64,000 nt of DNA from Marinifilum_A sediminis (GCA_947496465.1 CANMCX010000005.1:144835-208834), one strand, 5' to 3'; numbered from the stretch's first letter, positions 1-9,545 are shown. Notes: a model not told the origin generated them from the letters alone. Made by a program: numbers and translations.

Positions 1-878
1 CTGCTATTAAATTGATTTATTGCTACCGAGTATAAGTTTTTATTCTTAATAATAACTGCCGGATATGATTTCAAAATCAACTCCTCTTGTAAGATTTTAG
101 CATTTTCGGTTGTTGTAAAACTTCCTGCAATCAAATAAAATTTATTACTCTCAACTTTATTCAATGTTACTTTTACAGCTTTCTTTCCAATTTTTGGCTC
201 ATATTTTACCAACTCTTCAAGTGGTGATATTTGAGGCTTTAATTGGGCATGCTTTTCTGTAATATCAGTTTTCTCATTTGAAAATCCCATTGATGCCGAA
301 TTCAAAAATGAATTGTTCTCAGTACTCATTGGAACAATAGCAACAGCTAATAAACAAGCTGCGGCAGCCGCTGTATACCACATTCTTTTTGTGATGAATA
401 AAGTTTTTACTTTTTCAGATTTAACACTGATATTTTGAATTCTCTCTTCAACAGGCTTATTAAACTGAGTAAAAGGAATTTGTTCCAATCCAAAAGCATC
501 AACCAAATAATTAATATTATCCGTTGGTTCGAATTGTAGATTATGCCTTTTATCGTTGTAAAATGAACCAATATTATTCAGTTCAACTTTTTCTCCGCGT
601 TGAATTCTAACACGCATATCTTCGATGAAAAACTGAACCGATTTTTCAGCTTCAGCATAGTTCAAATTTTCACATTCAGCCAAATGATTTACCAATAAAC
701 CATCATTCTGATTCAAATTTCGATTGAAACCAATATCTTTTGAAGGAGGAGTAACTATTTGCTTATTTTCCTCAAACTTAGCTGATTTGTAATTGGCTAC
801 AAATCCACCAAATCCAGGTAAAATTACACAGTCGTGTACAAATAATAAATCCTCGATATATTTTGATACTTCAAGCAT
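1..878 (-). CDS. HU-domain / SPOR-domain envelope protein (C-terminus beyond window)
   Basis: The frame is open from an ATG at 878 to the window edge, giving 292 visible residues. Residues 1-120 resemble the tandem HU-like domains of Bacteroidota CCDC81-type proteins, with a start MLEVSKYIEDLL and the motif PGFGGFVANY at 21-30. A hydrophobic segment at about 166-184 is a single membrane span. From about residue 245 (KFYLIAGSF) a SPOR peptidoglycan-binding domain begins and is cut by the window edge. By family knowledge such proteins anchor to septal or denuded glycan strands, with the HU-like part in the cytoplasm. What the HU part binds is unknown. A near-perfect promoter lies immediately upstream (885-915), so the mRNA may have almost no leader. 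The domain call is from sequence recall and the order HU-HU-TM-SPOR is clear. Confidence 0.8.
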   Translation of the reverse strand, partial: MLEVSKYIEDLLFVHDCVILPGFGGFVANYKSAKFEENKQIVTPPSKDIGFNRNLNQNDGLLVNHLAECENLNYAEAEKSVQFFIEDMRVRIQRGEKVELNNIGSFYNDKRHNLQFEPTDNINYLVDAFGLEQIPFTQFNKPVEERIQNISVKSEKVKTLFITKRMWYTAAAAACLLAVAIVPMSTENNSFLNSASMGFSNEKTDITEKHAQLKPQISPLEELVKYEPKIGKKAVKVTLNKVESNKFYLIAGSFTTTENAKILQEELILKSYPAVIIKNKNLYSVAINQFNS

Positions 879-884
879 AGTATA

Positions 885-915
885 CAAATATAATTAAAAA
901 TAAATGTCACTCAAA
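885..915 (-). promoter_or_regulatory. Bacteroidota sigma-ABfr-type promoter for the HU/SPOR gene
   Basis: Read on the minus strand, TTTG (915-912) is followed by a 19-nt spacer and TATATTTG (892-885). This is an exact match to the TTTG-N19-TAnnTTTG consensus. The ATG is only six bases past the -7 element, so transcription probably starts at or very near the start codon. Confidence 0.7.
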
Positions 916-1052
916 TGGATATTTTGCGTATACATAGCAATCTTTTAATAATCAGCGAATTCCGCTTTCAAAATTAATTTAACTAAATTATATAAGAATA
1001 TCTATAAAAATCGACTTAATTTTACTTATCAATTCGATACATTAAAACTATT

Positions 1053-2087
1053 ATGAAAAAACAAATTCTTGTTGCCGGAGGTACTGGATATATAGGTTCT
1101 CACACGGCTGTTGAACTACAAAACAATGGTTTCGAAGTAATTATTGCTGATAATTTATCAAATTCTAAAATTGAAGTACTTGATGGTATTGAATCAATTA
1201 CCGGAATCAGACCCATCTTTGAAAAGGTAGATCTTAGTGTAATTGAAGAAACCGAAGCATTTTTTAAAAAGTATCCGAATTTAGAAGCAATAATACATTT
1301 TGCCGCAAATAAAGCTGTTGGAGAATCGGTTGCAAAACCTCTAATGTATTATCGTAACAACTTAAATTCCTTGATGAATATGTTGGAAGCGATGAAGGAA
1401 CATAACATTCCAAACCTCGTATTTTCCTCTTCATGTACAGTTTATGGACAACCAGATAAGCTTCCGGTTACAGAATCAACTCCACGTAAAGAAGCTGAAT
1501 CACCTTATGGTAATACAAAATCTATCAGTGAAGATATTATTAGAGATACTGTAAAAGCTCATCCAAACTTAAACGGAATTGCTCTAAGATATTTCAATCC
1601 TATTGGGGCTCATCCATCTGCAAAAATTGGAGAATTGCCTCTTGGAGTGCCAAATAATTTGATTCCATTCATCACTCAAACTGTTGCTGGTATCCGTCAG
1701 GAGCTTAGTGTTTTTGGTGATGATTACAACACTCCCGATGGATCTTGTATAAGAGATTATATAAATGTAGTTGATTTGGCAAAGGCTCATGTTGTAGCAA
1801 TAGAGAGATTGCTTATGAACAAACAAAACTCAAATTACGAATATTTTAATGTTGGAACAGGCGAAGGAGTTTCTGTTCTTGAAATTATAGAAGGATTTGA
1901 AAGATCAACAGGAGAGAAAGTTCCTCATAAAATTGTTGCTCGTCGCCCTGGTGATGTTGAGCAAATATACGCAGATACCTCCTTTGCAAATAAAAGCTTA
2001 GGATGGAAATCGGAAAGTACACTTGATGATACCTTGTTATCAGCTTGGAAATGGCAAGAAAACTTAAAGAAAGAAGAAGTAAAATAG
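1053..2087 (+). CDS. galE: UDP-glucose 4-epimerase
   Basis: A 344-residue short-chain dehydrogenase of the extended type that interconverts UDP-glucose and UDP-galactose in the cytoplasm with bound NAD. The NAD-binding motif GGTGYIGSH is at 9-17, the catalytic Ser region SSSCTVYG at 125-132, and the Tyr-x3-Lys pair at Y152/K156 in PYGNTK. Length is normal for GalE. It lies 31 bp before rfbB on the same strand, so the two are probably one sugar-nucleotide operon supplying surface glycans. Substrate preference (UDP-Glc versus UDP-GlcNAc) cannot be decided by eye. Confidence 0.93.
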   Translation: MKKQILVAGGTGYIGSHTAVELQNNGFEVIIADNLSNSKIEVLDGIESITGIRPIFEKVDLSVIEETEAFFKKYPNLEAIIHFAANKAVGESVAKPLMYYRNNLNSLMNMLEAMKEHNIPNLVFSSSCTVYGQPDKLPVTESTPRKEAESPYGNTKSISEDIIRDTVKAHPNLNGIALRYFNPIGAHPSAKIGELPLGVPNNLIPFITQTVAGIRQELSVFGDDYNTPDGSCIRDYINVVDLAKAHVVAIERLLMNKQNSNYEYFNVGTGEGVSVLEIIEGFERSTGEKVPHKIVARRPGDVEQIYADTSFANKSLGWKSESTLDDTLLSAWKWQENLKKEEVK

Positions 2088-2118
2088 AACAATCACATAC
2101 ACTTAAACATTACGACCA

Positions 2119-3174
2119 ATGAAAAAGAAAATTCTAATTACGGGAGGAGCCGGATTTATTGGATCTCATGTAGTTCGCTTATTCGTTAACAAATATCCCG
2201 AATATCAAATCATCAATTTAGATGCTTTAACTTATGCTGGGAATTTGGAGAACCTAAAAGATATTGATTCGAAGTCCAATTACATTTTCGTAAAAGGTAA
2301 TATTACTGATTTGGCTTTTGTAACTGAATTGTTTCAAGAGTTTAAATTTGATGGTGTTTTGCATTTAGCCGCCGAATCGCACGTCGATCGTTCAATCTCA
2401 GATCCTCTTGCCTTTATAACCACTAACATTGTTGGAACAGTTAATCTTTTGAATGCTGCCAAAGAATTGTGGAAAGGGGAGATGGATGATAAGAAATTTT
2501 ATCACATTTCGACCGATGAAGTATATGGTTCGCTAGGTCCAACCGGAAAATTTACCGAGACAACGCCTTACGATCCAAGAAGTCCATATTCTGCATCAAA
2601 GGCAAGTTCCGATCATTTGGTTCGTGCTTATTTCCATACTTATAAGTTGCCTGTTGTACTATCGAACTGTTCTAATAATTACGGTGCAAACCAGTTCCCT
2701 GAAAAATTAATCCCATTGGTGATCAACAATATTAAAAACTCTAAACCTCTCCCAATATATGGCAAAGGTGATAATATTAGAGATTGGTTATTTGTTGAAG
2801 ATCACGCTTTGGCTATTGATCAAATTTACCATGAAGGTAGAATTGGGGAAACCTATAATATTGGTGGCGATAATGAGTGGACAAATATCGATTTAGTGAA
2901 AAAGCTATGTGATATCATGGACAAAAAGCTGAATCAGGATATTGGGACTTCTCAAAAACTAATCACATACGTAAAAGATCGAGCTGGTCACGATATGAGA
3001 TATGCAATTGACGCTTCAAAAATTGAAAAAGAATTGGGATGGAAACCAAGTATTCAGTTCGAGGAAGGCTTTGAACAAACCATCGATTGGTATTTAGAAA
3101 ATACAGATTGGCTTGAACGTATTCTTTCTGGCGATTACGAGAAATATTACGAAAATCAATACGATAACAGATAA
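2119..3174 (+). CDS. rfbB: dTDP-glucose 4,6-dehydratase
   Basis: A 351-residue extended SDR enzyme that converts dTDP-glucose to dTDP-4-keto-6-deoxyglucose, the committed step to dTDP-rhamnose and related deoxysugars. GGAGFIGSH is at 9-17. The dehydratase signature STDEVYG at 131-137 supplies the Thr-Asp-Glu triad, and Y157/K161 (YSASK) is the SDR pair. It follows galE with a 31-bp gap. The other rml genes (rmlA, rmlC, rmlD) are not in the window, so the pathway must be completed elsewhere. A bidirectional hairpin terminator ends the unit. Confidence 0.94.
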   Translation: MKKKILITGGAGFIGSHVVRLFVNKYPEYQIINLDALTYAGNLENLKDIDSKSNYIFVKGNITDLAFVTELFQEFKFDGVLHLAAESHVDRSISDPLAFITTNIVGTVNLLNAAKELWKGEMDDKKFYHISTDEVYGSLGPTGKFTETTPYDPRSPYSASKASSDHLVRAYFHTYKLPVVLSNCSNNYGANQFPEKLIPLVINNIKNSKPLPIYGKGDNIRDWLFVEDHALAIDQIYHEGRIGETYNIGGDNEWTNIDLVKKLCDIMDKKLNQDIGTSQKLITYVKDRAGHDMRYAIDASKIEKELGWKPSIQFEEGFEQTIDWYLENTDWLERILSGDYEKYYENQYDNR

Positions 3175-3177
3175 AAA

Positions 3178-3208
3178 GAAAGAGCGATGAATCATCATCG
3201 CTCTTTTT
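3178..3208. terminator. Bidirectional rho-independent terminator between rfbB and glmS
   Basis: Perfect 10-bp stem AGAGCGATGA / TCATCGCTCT (3181-3190 with 3195-3204) with a 4-nt loop, extended by flanking A and T runs so that it works for both convergent genes. Confidence 0.85.
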
Positions 3209-3226
3209 ATATACTGAAAATACAGA

Positions 3227-5062
3227 TTATTCTACAGTAACTGATTTAGCCAAATTTCGAGGTTGATCTACATTACAACCGCGCAATACAGCAATGTAAT
3301 ATGAAATCAACTGGAATGGTACAACAGTTAATAAAGGAGCCAATGCTTCCAATGTTTCAGGAATTTCAATAACGTAATCAGCCATTTCACCAATTACAGT
3401 ATCTCCTTCCGTTACAATCGCAATAACATGACCTTTACGCGCTTTTACCTCCTGAATATTACTTACAATTTTCTCGTAAGATTTATCCTTGGTTGCAGCA
3501 ACAAATACCGGCATGTGCTCATCAATCAAAGCAATTGGTCCATGTTTCATTTCAGCAGCAGGATACCCTTCTGCATGAATATAAGAGATCTCTTTTAATT
3601 TAAGTGCTCCTTCCAAAGCAACAGGGAAAAGAAATCCACGACCTAAATACAATGCATTTGTAGATTCAACATATCTCTTAGAAAGTTCCTTAATATCCTG
3701 ATCTTTCTCTAAAATTCGACCAATCTTTTCAGGTAACTTTGCAAATTCTTCAATTAATTTGTGATACTCTTCTTTCTCAAGCGTACCTTTTCGGTAACCT
3801 ACCACCATTGCCATCATGGTAAGAACGGTAACTTGCGCAGTAAACGCCTTTGTTGAAGCAACTCCAATTTCTGGTCCTGCGTGAGTATAAACTCCTGCAT
3901 GCGTCTCTCTTGGAATACTTGATCCAACAACATTACAGATACCTAAAACCGTAGCTCCAGATTCTTTTGCCAATTTAATTGCGGCCAATGTATCAGCGGT
4001 TTCACCACTCTGACTAATTGCCAAAACAATATCATCTTCAAAAATCACAGGATTTCTATAACGGAATTCAGAAGCATATTCAACTTCAACCGGAATTCTG
4101 GCAAATTCTTCAAACAAATATTCACCAACCATTCCAGCGTGCCATGAAGTACCACAACCAATGATTAAAATTCGGCGTGCATTTACCAATTTTGGAATTA
4201 CATCGTTGATTCCTCCAAGAAATACTTCTTTATTTTGAGCAGATACTCTACCACGAATGGTATCGTGAATAGAACTGGTTTGTTCGAAAATTTCCTTTAA
4301 CATGAAATGCTCGTAACCACCTTTTTCAATTTGTTCAATATCTAAATCAAGATGCTGAATATGAGGAGTTAACTTATCATTCTGAATTGTTTTCAATGTC
4401 AATTCATCGCGACTAATAATAGCAACATCATTATCATTTAAATAGATCACACTTTGAGTATATTCTATAATTGGAGTAGCATCCGAAGCCAGGAAATATT
4501 CCCCATTTCCAACACCAACTACAAGCGGACTACCTTTCCTTGCAGCGATCAACTGATCCGGTTCATCTTCGGCGATAACAACCAAACCATAAGCACCAAC
4601 TACTTTTGTAAGCGCCAAACGAACTGCTATTTCAGCAGATACTTCACCTTTAAGGTAGATGTACTCAATCAAATTAGCCAACACCTCTGTATCGGTATCA
4701 CTTTGGAAAGTATATCCTCGTTTTACTAATTTGTCTTTTAGAAAAGAATAATTTTCAATAATCCCGTTATGGATAATTGTAAATTTATTATTCATCGAAC
4801 AATGTGGATGAGCATTTTCATCATTAGGCTCACCATGTGTTGCCCAACGAGTATGTCCAATTCCAATTGATCCCGAAATATCACTTCCTTTTACGTGATT
4901 TTCCAGATCTATAACTTTTCCTTTACACTTAAATACCTGAGTTTGGTTTGTACGTAATGCAATACCAGCAGAATCATATCCGCGATATTCCAATCTTTTT
5001 AAACCATTGACCAGAATGGGATAAGCATCCTTATCTCCAATGTAACCAACTATTCCACACAT
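3227..5062 (-). CDS. glmS: Glutamine--fructose-6-phosphate aminotransferase (isomerizing)
   Basis: 611 residues, the standard length. It makes glucosamine-6-phosphate from fructose-6-phosphate and glutamine, the entry to UDP-GlcNAc for peptidoglycan and LPS. The N-terminal class II glutaminase domain starts MCGIVGYIG, where Cys2 is the nucleophile after Met removal. Two SIS sugar-isomerase domains follow (about 285-430 and 460-600), with the terminal DQPRNLAKSVTVE tail typical of GlmS. It is a single gene convergent with rfbB. I see no glmS ribozyme upstream, as expected for this phylum. Confidence 0.97.
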   Translation of the reverse strand: MCGIVGYIGDKDAYPILVNGLKRLEYRGYDSAGIALRTNQTQVFKCKGKVIDLENHVKGSDISGSIGIGHTRWATHGEPNDENAHPHCSMNNKFTIIHNGIIENYSFLKDKLVKRGYTFQSDTDTEVLANLIEYIYLKGEVSAEIAVRLALTKVVGAYGLVVIAEDEPDQLIAARKGSPLVVGVGNGEYFLASDATPIIEYTQSVIYLNDNDVAIISRDELTLKTIQNDKLTPHIQHLDLDIEQIEKGGYEHFMLKEIFEQTSSIHDTIRGRVSAQNKEVFLGGINDVIPKLVNARRILIIGCGTSWHAGMVGEYLFEEFARIPVEVEYASEFRYRNPVIFEDDIVLAISQSGETADTLAAIKLAKESGATVLGICNVVGSSIPRETHAGVYTHAGPEIGVASTKAFTAQVTVLTMMAMVVGYRKGTLEKEEYHKLIEEFAKLPEKIGRILEKDQDIKELSKRYVESTNALYLGRGFLFPVALEGALKLKEISYIHAEGYPAAEMKHGPIALIDEHMPVFVAATKDKSYEKIVSNIQEVKARKGHVIAIVTEGDTVIGEMADYVIEIPETLEALAPLLTVVPFQLISYYIAVLRGCNVDQPRNLAKSVTVE

Positions 5063-5253
5063 AAATACATAATTTACGATTTCGGTACCACGCGAAACCG
5101 GATTTTTATTTTCTTAATAAAATAATCATACTTTCCTTACTATAAGAGTTTTACAGAAATAAAAGTAGAATCTTTTTCAATTATCATAAATTCATCCTAA
5201 AAATACAATAAGTTAAGCTACTCGCCAAACTTAAACACTTAATAATTTGGCAT

Positions 5254-5290
5254 AAAAAAAATGCATTAATACCGTAGTAATAATGCATTT
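5254..5290 (-). terminator. Terminator after the glycogen-synthase-like gene
   Basis: Stem AAATGCATTA (5259-5268) with TAATGCATTT (5281-5290), followed on the minus strand by a run of T. It lies 21 bp past the stop codon of the 5312 gene. Confidence 0.75.
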
Positions 5291-5311
5291 TCTAATCTTA
5301 TCTAATCTTGT

Positions 5312-6121
5312 TTATTCTGCAACTAACTCATCGTAAAATTCAGAATAAGCAGTGATATATTCTTCTTTATTCTTATACTCCATAAAAGGTTTCCCTGTTG
5401 ACTGAGCATAAGCTTTAATTTCTTCATTAATAGTTTCACTTCCCATAATAATAGCATCCGACTGATCAATTGCTAATTTATGAAGTGATACGTAATTCGC
5501 ATCCTCTAAAACTTTTACATCGTCAGCTTCAACACCTTCAATAATTGCTTTATTCTTAAATTCAGAACTAAAAGGAGTCTCGAACTCATCATTGTAAATT
5601 GAGAATACAACTTTTGTGTCTGTAAATAAAGGATCTTCGTTAAAAGCTTTTTTCAAATACAATGGAAGCAATCCAGTAAACCATCCTTGACAATGTACTA
5701 CATCTGGAGCCCATCTTAATTTCTTAACAGTCTCAAGCACACCTCGCGCAAAGAAAATTGCTCTTTCATCATTATCTTCAAATCCTGCTCCATTTTCATC
5801 AAGCAATACTTTCTTTCTATGAAAATAATCTTCATTATCAATAAAGTATACCTGCATTCTTGCAGCTTGAATCGAAGCCACCTTAATTATTAAGGGATGA
5901 TCTGTATCATCAATAATTAAATTCATTCCCGACAAGCGGATCACCTCATGCAATTGATTTCTTCTCTCATTAATACATCCGTATCGAGGCATGAAAGTTC
6001 TGATTTCTTTTCCTTTTTCCTGAATTCCCTGCGGCAAATGTCTTCCGATATCAGACATTTCACTTTCAGGTAAATAAGGGGTAATTTCTTGTGAAACAAA
6101 CAATACTTTTGTCTTTTCCAT
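5312..6121 (-). CDS. Glycogen/starch synthase N-terminal-domain protein (short, GT5-like)
   Basis: 269 residues, about half of a normal glycogen synthase. It matches only the N-terminal Rossmann half of GT5 enzymes: MEKTKVLFVSQEITPYLPES at 1-20, DVVHCQGWFTGLLPLYLK in the middle, and a final segment before the inter-domain linker. The second, ADP-glucose-binding domain is absent, and the KTGGL motif expected near residues 18-24 reads ESEMSDIG. It is therefore unlikely to be an active glycogen synthase. It stands divergently beside panC, an arrangement I recall from other Bacteroidales. Its role is not known. It could be a sugar-sensing or regulatory derivative, but that is inference. Confidence 0.75.
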   Translation of the reverse strand: MEKTKVLFVSQEITPYLPESEMSDIGRHLPQGIQEKGKEIRTFMPRYGCINERRNQLHEVIRLSGMNLIIDDTDHPLIIKVASIQAARMQVYFIDNEDYFHRKKVLLDENGAGFEDNDERAIFFARGVLETVKKLRWAPDVVHCQGWFTGLLPLYLKKAFNEDPLFTDTKVVFSIYNDEFETPFSSEFKNKAIIEGVEADDVKVLEDANYVSLHKLAIDQSDAIIMGSETINEEIKAYAQSTGKPFMEYKNKEEYITAYSEFYDELVAE

Positions 6122-6314
6122 ATAGTCGCTAAATATTAATACAGATTATCTGCGCAAAATTAATAAAAATAATTCAGAAATGTGATCTTTACCAAAGCTT
6201 AAAGCATCTACAATACAATTAAATGCACTTATAATTTCTATTGTAATTATTTATTTATTTTATTTGCACTCACAATTAAAAATCGAAACGATTTTATAAG
6301 ATTATTAGAACGGG

Positions 6315-7154
6315 ATGGAAATAATAAGACTTGTAGCTGAAACAAAAGCGAAAATCAGCAAGTTTAAGGAGGAAGGAAAGAGTATTGGTTTTGTACCAAC
6401 CATGGGAGCTTTACATCAGGGACATTTATCTTTAACAGAACAATCGGTTAAAAATAATGACATTACCATTGTAAGTATTTTTGTGAACCCAACACAGTTC
6501 AACAATCCTAATGATCTTAAAACTTATCCAAGATGCATAGAAGATGACTTGGAAAAATTATCGAAATACAATCCTGATATCATTTTTATTCCTGAAGTAG
6601 AGGAAATATATCCTGAACCTGACACTCGTGTTTTTAACTTTGGACAGCTTGATACGGTTATGGAAGGTAAAAACAGACCAGGACATTTTAATGGTGTTGC
6701 ACAGGTTGTAAGTAAGCTTTTCGACATAGTTACGCCAGATAACTCCTATTTTGGACAAAAAGATTTCCAACAAGTAGCTGTTATTAAGCAGATGGTAAAG
6801 GATCTTAAGTTAAGCGTAAATATCGTTCCATGCCCCATTATCCGGGAGGAAGATGGATTAGCGATGAGCTCAAGAAATATGCTACTTAGTGATGTCCAAA
6901 GAAAAAATGCTTCTAAAATCTCTGAAACTTTATTTAAAGCTCGTAACTTAGCTGCCGAATTAAATGTAACTCAATTGAAAAATTGGGTTGTTGAAGAAAT
7001 CAATAAAAACCCATATCTTTCGGTCGAATATTTCGAAATTGTGGATGATACAACTTTAACTCAAATAAATAGTTGGGATGAAGACAATGTGAAAGTTGGT
7101 TGTATCACGGTTCAGGTTGGAAAAATTCGTTTGATCGATAATGTAACTTTTTAA
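6315..7154 (+). CDS. panC: Pantothenate synthetase
   Basis: 279 residues. It condenses pantoate and beta-alanine using ATP to give pantothenate, the precursor of coenzyme A. The nucleotidyltransferase motif PTMGALHQGH is at 28-37 with the HxGH signature, and the second signature MSSRN follows at about 185. It begins a two-gene unit with panD, 18 bp apart, so the last two steps of pantothenate synthesis are made together. panB is not in the window. Confidence 0.96.
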   Translation: MEIIRLVAETKAKISKFKEEGKSIGFVPTMGALHQGHLSLTEQSVKNNDITIVSIFVNPTQFNNPNDLKTYPRCIEDDLEKLSKYNPDIIFIPEVEEIYPEPDTRVFNFGQLDTVMEGKNRPGHFNGVAQVVSKLFDIVTPDNSYFGQKDFQQVAVIKQMVKDLKLSVNIVPCPIIREEDGLAMSSRNMLLSDVQRKNASKISETLFKARNLAAELNVTQLKNWVVEEINKNPYLSVEYFEIVDDTTLTQINSWDEDNVKVGCITVQVGKIRLIDNVTF

Positions 7155-7172
7155 TATTAGTTAGAGGCAATT

Positions 7173-7523
7173 ATGTACATTGAAGTTTGTAAATCGAAGA
7201 TTCACAAAGCATCAGTAACAGGTGCAGATCTTCAGTATGTTGGTAGTGTAACCATTGATGAAGATCTAATGGATGCAGCCAACTTAATAGAAAATGAGAA
7301 GGTTCAAATTGTTAACATTAACAATGGTGAACGCTTAGAGACCTATGTTATTCGTGGCGAAAGAGGTTCAGGTACAATTTGCTTGAATGGTGCTGCTGCA
7401 AGAAAATGTGCGGTTGGTGATGTTATCATCATTATTTCGTACGCCTCAATGGAATTTGAGGAGGCTAAATCGTGGGAACCGAGTTTGGTATTCCCTGATA
7501 CTGCTACCAATAAATTGATTTAA
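7173..7523 (+). CDS. panD: Aspartate 1-decarboxylase (pyruvoyl enzyme)
   Basis: 116 residues. It decarboxylates aspartate to beta-alanine for PanC. Self-cleavage between Gly24 and Ser25 (YVGSVTID) generates the pyruvoyl cofactor. The GTICLNGAAARK region that forms the active-site floor is intact. It is translationally close to panC and followed by a strong terminator. Confidence 0.96.
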   Translation: MYIEVCKSKIHKASVTGADLQYVGSVTIDEDLMDAANLIENEKVQIVNINNGERLETYVIRGERGSGTICLNGAAARKCAVGDVIIIISYASMEFEEAKSWEPSLVFPDTATNKLI

Positions 7524-7544
7524 ATTTATTTAGAATACTAGTTC

Positions 7545-7577
7545 AAGGCTGTTCTTTCGGGATCAGCCTTTTTTTTG
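7545..7577 (+). terminator. Terminator after panD
   Basis: Stem AAGGCTG (7545-7551) with CAGCCTT (7564-7570), followed by a run of eight T. Confidence 0.8.
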
Positions 7578-7661
7578 TTGTCCCTAATCGATAATTGAGA
7601 TATCGAATATGACTTGCTACTATGTATTCGAAAAACTAACTTTAAGAAAATTTTGAAACAG

Positions 7662-8162
7662 ATGGATAAACTTGAATTGATAAAAAATAAAATATTCTTC
7701 GAAAAGGAAGAAGCTTTCAACCTATTGCAAACCTGGAGATTTAAGGAAGAAAAAATCGTTTTTACCAATGGTTGTTTCGATCTTGTTCACCGAGGACACT
7801 TGGAATATCTGACTTCAGCAGCATCAATGGGAAATAAAATGATTTTGGGATTAAATACCGATGCTTCGGTTCAGAAATTAAAAGGTCCTGATCGCCCAAT
7901 TAACGATGAATATTCCCGTGCCTTACTCCTGGCTTCATTAGGCTATATCGATATGATCATCTTTTTTGGAGAACAAACACCTTACGATTTAATCAATTTC
8001 GTTCAGCCGGATATTTTGGTAAAAGGAAGCGATTACAGTGCTGAAGATATTGTAGGATATGATATAGTGAAAGGAAAAGGTGGAGAAATCAAAACACTAG
8101 ATTTTATTGAAGGATTTTCGTCAACAGGAATTATTAATAAAATCATCAAAACTTCTAAATAA
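7662..8162 (+). CDS. D-glycero-beta-D-manno-heptose 1-phosphate adenylyltransferase (RfaE2-type)
   Basis: 166 residues from the ATG at 7662. An upstream in-frame ATG at 7614 adds 16 residues not expected in the family. The cytidylyltransferase-fold signature FTNGCFDLVHRGH is at 34-46 with HxGH at 43-46. This matches the C-terminal half of HldE, which transfers AMP to heptose-1-phosphate to make ADP-heptose for the LPS core. As in other Bacteroidota the kinase half would be a separate gene, which is not here. The stop lies 9 bp before radA, so the two are probably co-transcribed. Confidence 0.87.
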   Translation: MDKLELIKNKIFFEKEEAFNLLQTWRFKEEKIVFTNGCFDLVHRGHLEYLTSAASMGNKMILGLNTDASVQKLKGPDRPINDEYSRALLLASLGYIDMIIFFGEQTPYDLINFVQPDILVKGSDYSAEDIVGYDIVKGKGGEIKTLDFIEGFSSTGIINKIIKTSK

Positions 8163-8171
8163 ATAATTTGC

Positions 8172-9545
8172 ATGGTCGCCAAAGCAAAAAGTAAAAGTGC
8201 CTGGTTTTGTCAAAATTGTGGAGTAGAATCTGCTAAATGGGTTGGAAAATGTCCTTCTTGTAACGAGTGGAACACTTTTGTAGAAGAAATTATTACGAAA
8301 ACAAAATCAACAAATATTGTTGGTACAAACGAGGGCGTTAAAAACAAACCGCTTAAAATTTCCGAAATCTCTTCTTCCGAAGAAAAACGATTCAACACTC
8401 AAGACATGGAGTTGAATAGAGTTTTGGGCGGCGGATTGGTTCCAGGATCATTAATTTTAATTGGTGGCGAACCTGGCATCGGAAAATCTACTCTTGCTTT
8501 ACAGATTGCTTTACACCTTAAAAATTTCACAACTCTTTACGTTTCGGGTGAAGAAAGTGCACAGCAAATAAAACTAAGAGGAAACAGAATCAATTCTGAT
8601 AATGAGAAGTGCTTAATTGTGAGTGAGACTTTAATGGAAAACATTTTCTCTCACATTAAAAATACCAAGCCAAATATTGTTGTTATCGATTCTATTCAAA
8701 CTTTAGCAACAGAAAAAATAGAAGCCGCACCTGGGAGCGTTTCTCAAATTCGTGAGTGTACTTCGCAATTGTTGCAATTCGCTAAACAGTCAGCGGTGCC
8801 GGTTCTTTTAATTGGACACATTACCAAAGATGGAAATCTGGCAGGTCCAAAAATTTTGGAACACATGGTAGATACGGTTCTTCAGTTCGAAGGTGATCAA
8901 AACCACATGTACCGAATTTTACGTTCTACCAAAAACCGTTTTGGATCCACCTCCGAAATGGGAATATACGAAATGCAACACACCGGATTACGAGAAGTAT
9001 CGAATCCATCAGAATTGTTGCTTTCGCAGGAAGATGAAAGTTTAAGTGGAACCGCCATTTCAGCATCAATAGAAGGCATGCGTCCTTTTCTGATCGAAAT
9101 TCAAGCCTTAGTGAGTTCTGCAGCATACGGAACACCTCAACGCTCTTCAACAGGTTTCGACTTGAGAAGACTAAACATGTTATTGGCTGTACTGGAGAAA
9201 CGTGCAGGCTTTAGAATCTCGACCAAGGATGTATTCCTAAATATTGCAGGTGGTATAAAAGTAAACGACCCAGCTATCGATTTAGCTGTAATTATTGCCA
9301 TACTTTCATCTAGTACCGATATCTCGATTCCTAAAGAAGTGTGCTTTGCTGGAGAGATTGGTTTATCCGGAGAAATTCGTTCGGTAAACAGAATTGATCA
9401 AAGAATTAGCGAGGCTGAAAAACTGGGATTCAAGCAAATATTCATTCCAAAATACAATTCAAAAGGTCTGGATATTTCCAAGTTCAATATCAAAATACAT
9501 TTAGTAAGCAAAGTTGGTCAAGTATTCCAAACACTTTTTAGATAA
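8172..9545 (+). CDS. radA: DNA repair protein RadA
   Basis: 457 residues. It is a RecA-related ATPase that promotes branch migration during recombinational repair. The N-terminal zinc finger has C13, C16, C27 and C30 (FCQNCG, KCPSC). The Walker A motif GGEPGIGKST lies near residue 97, the RadA-specific KNRFG motif follows the ATPase core, and a Lon-protease-like domain forms the C-terminus. The stop codon overlaps the T-run of a terminator that works on the opposite strand. No good plus-strand terminator is visible, so radA transcripts may run antisense to the riboswitch RNA at 9549-9879. Confidence 0.96.
   Translation: MVAKAKSKSAWFCQNCGVESAKWVGKCPSCNEWNTFVEEIITKTKSTNIVGTNEGVKNKPLKISEISSSEEKRFNTQDMELNRVLGGGLVPGSLILIGGEPGIGKSTLALQIALHLKNFTTLYVSGEESAQQIKLRGNRINSDNEKCLIVSETLMENIFSHIKNTKPNIVVIDSIQTLATEKIEAAPGSVSQIRECTSQLLQFAKQSAVPVLLIGHITKDGNLAGPKILEHMVDTVLQFEGDQNHMYRILRSTKNRFGSTSEMGIYEMQHTGLREVSNPSELLLSQEDESLSGTAISASIEGMRPFLIEIQALVSSAAYGTPQRSSTGFDLRRLNMLLAVLEKRAGFRISTKDVFLNIAGGIKVNDPAIDLAVIIAILSSSTDISIPKEVCFAGEIGLSGEIRSVNRIDQRISEAEKLGFKQIFIPKYNSKGLDISKFNIKIHLVSKVGQVFQTLFR

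Noticed and set aside
5251..5266. TTGGCAT...TGCA resembling a sigma-54 promoter
   Set aside because: The GG-GC spacing is 12 instead of 10 and it is part of the terminator hairpin.
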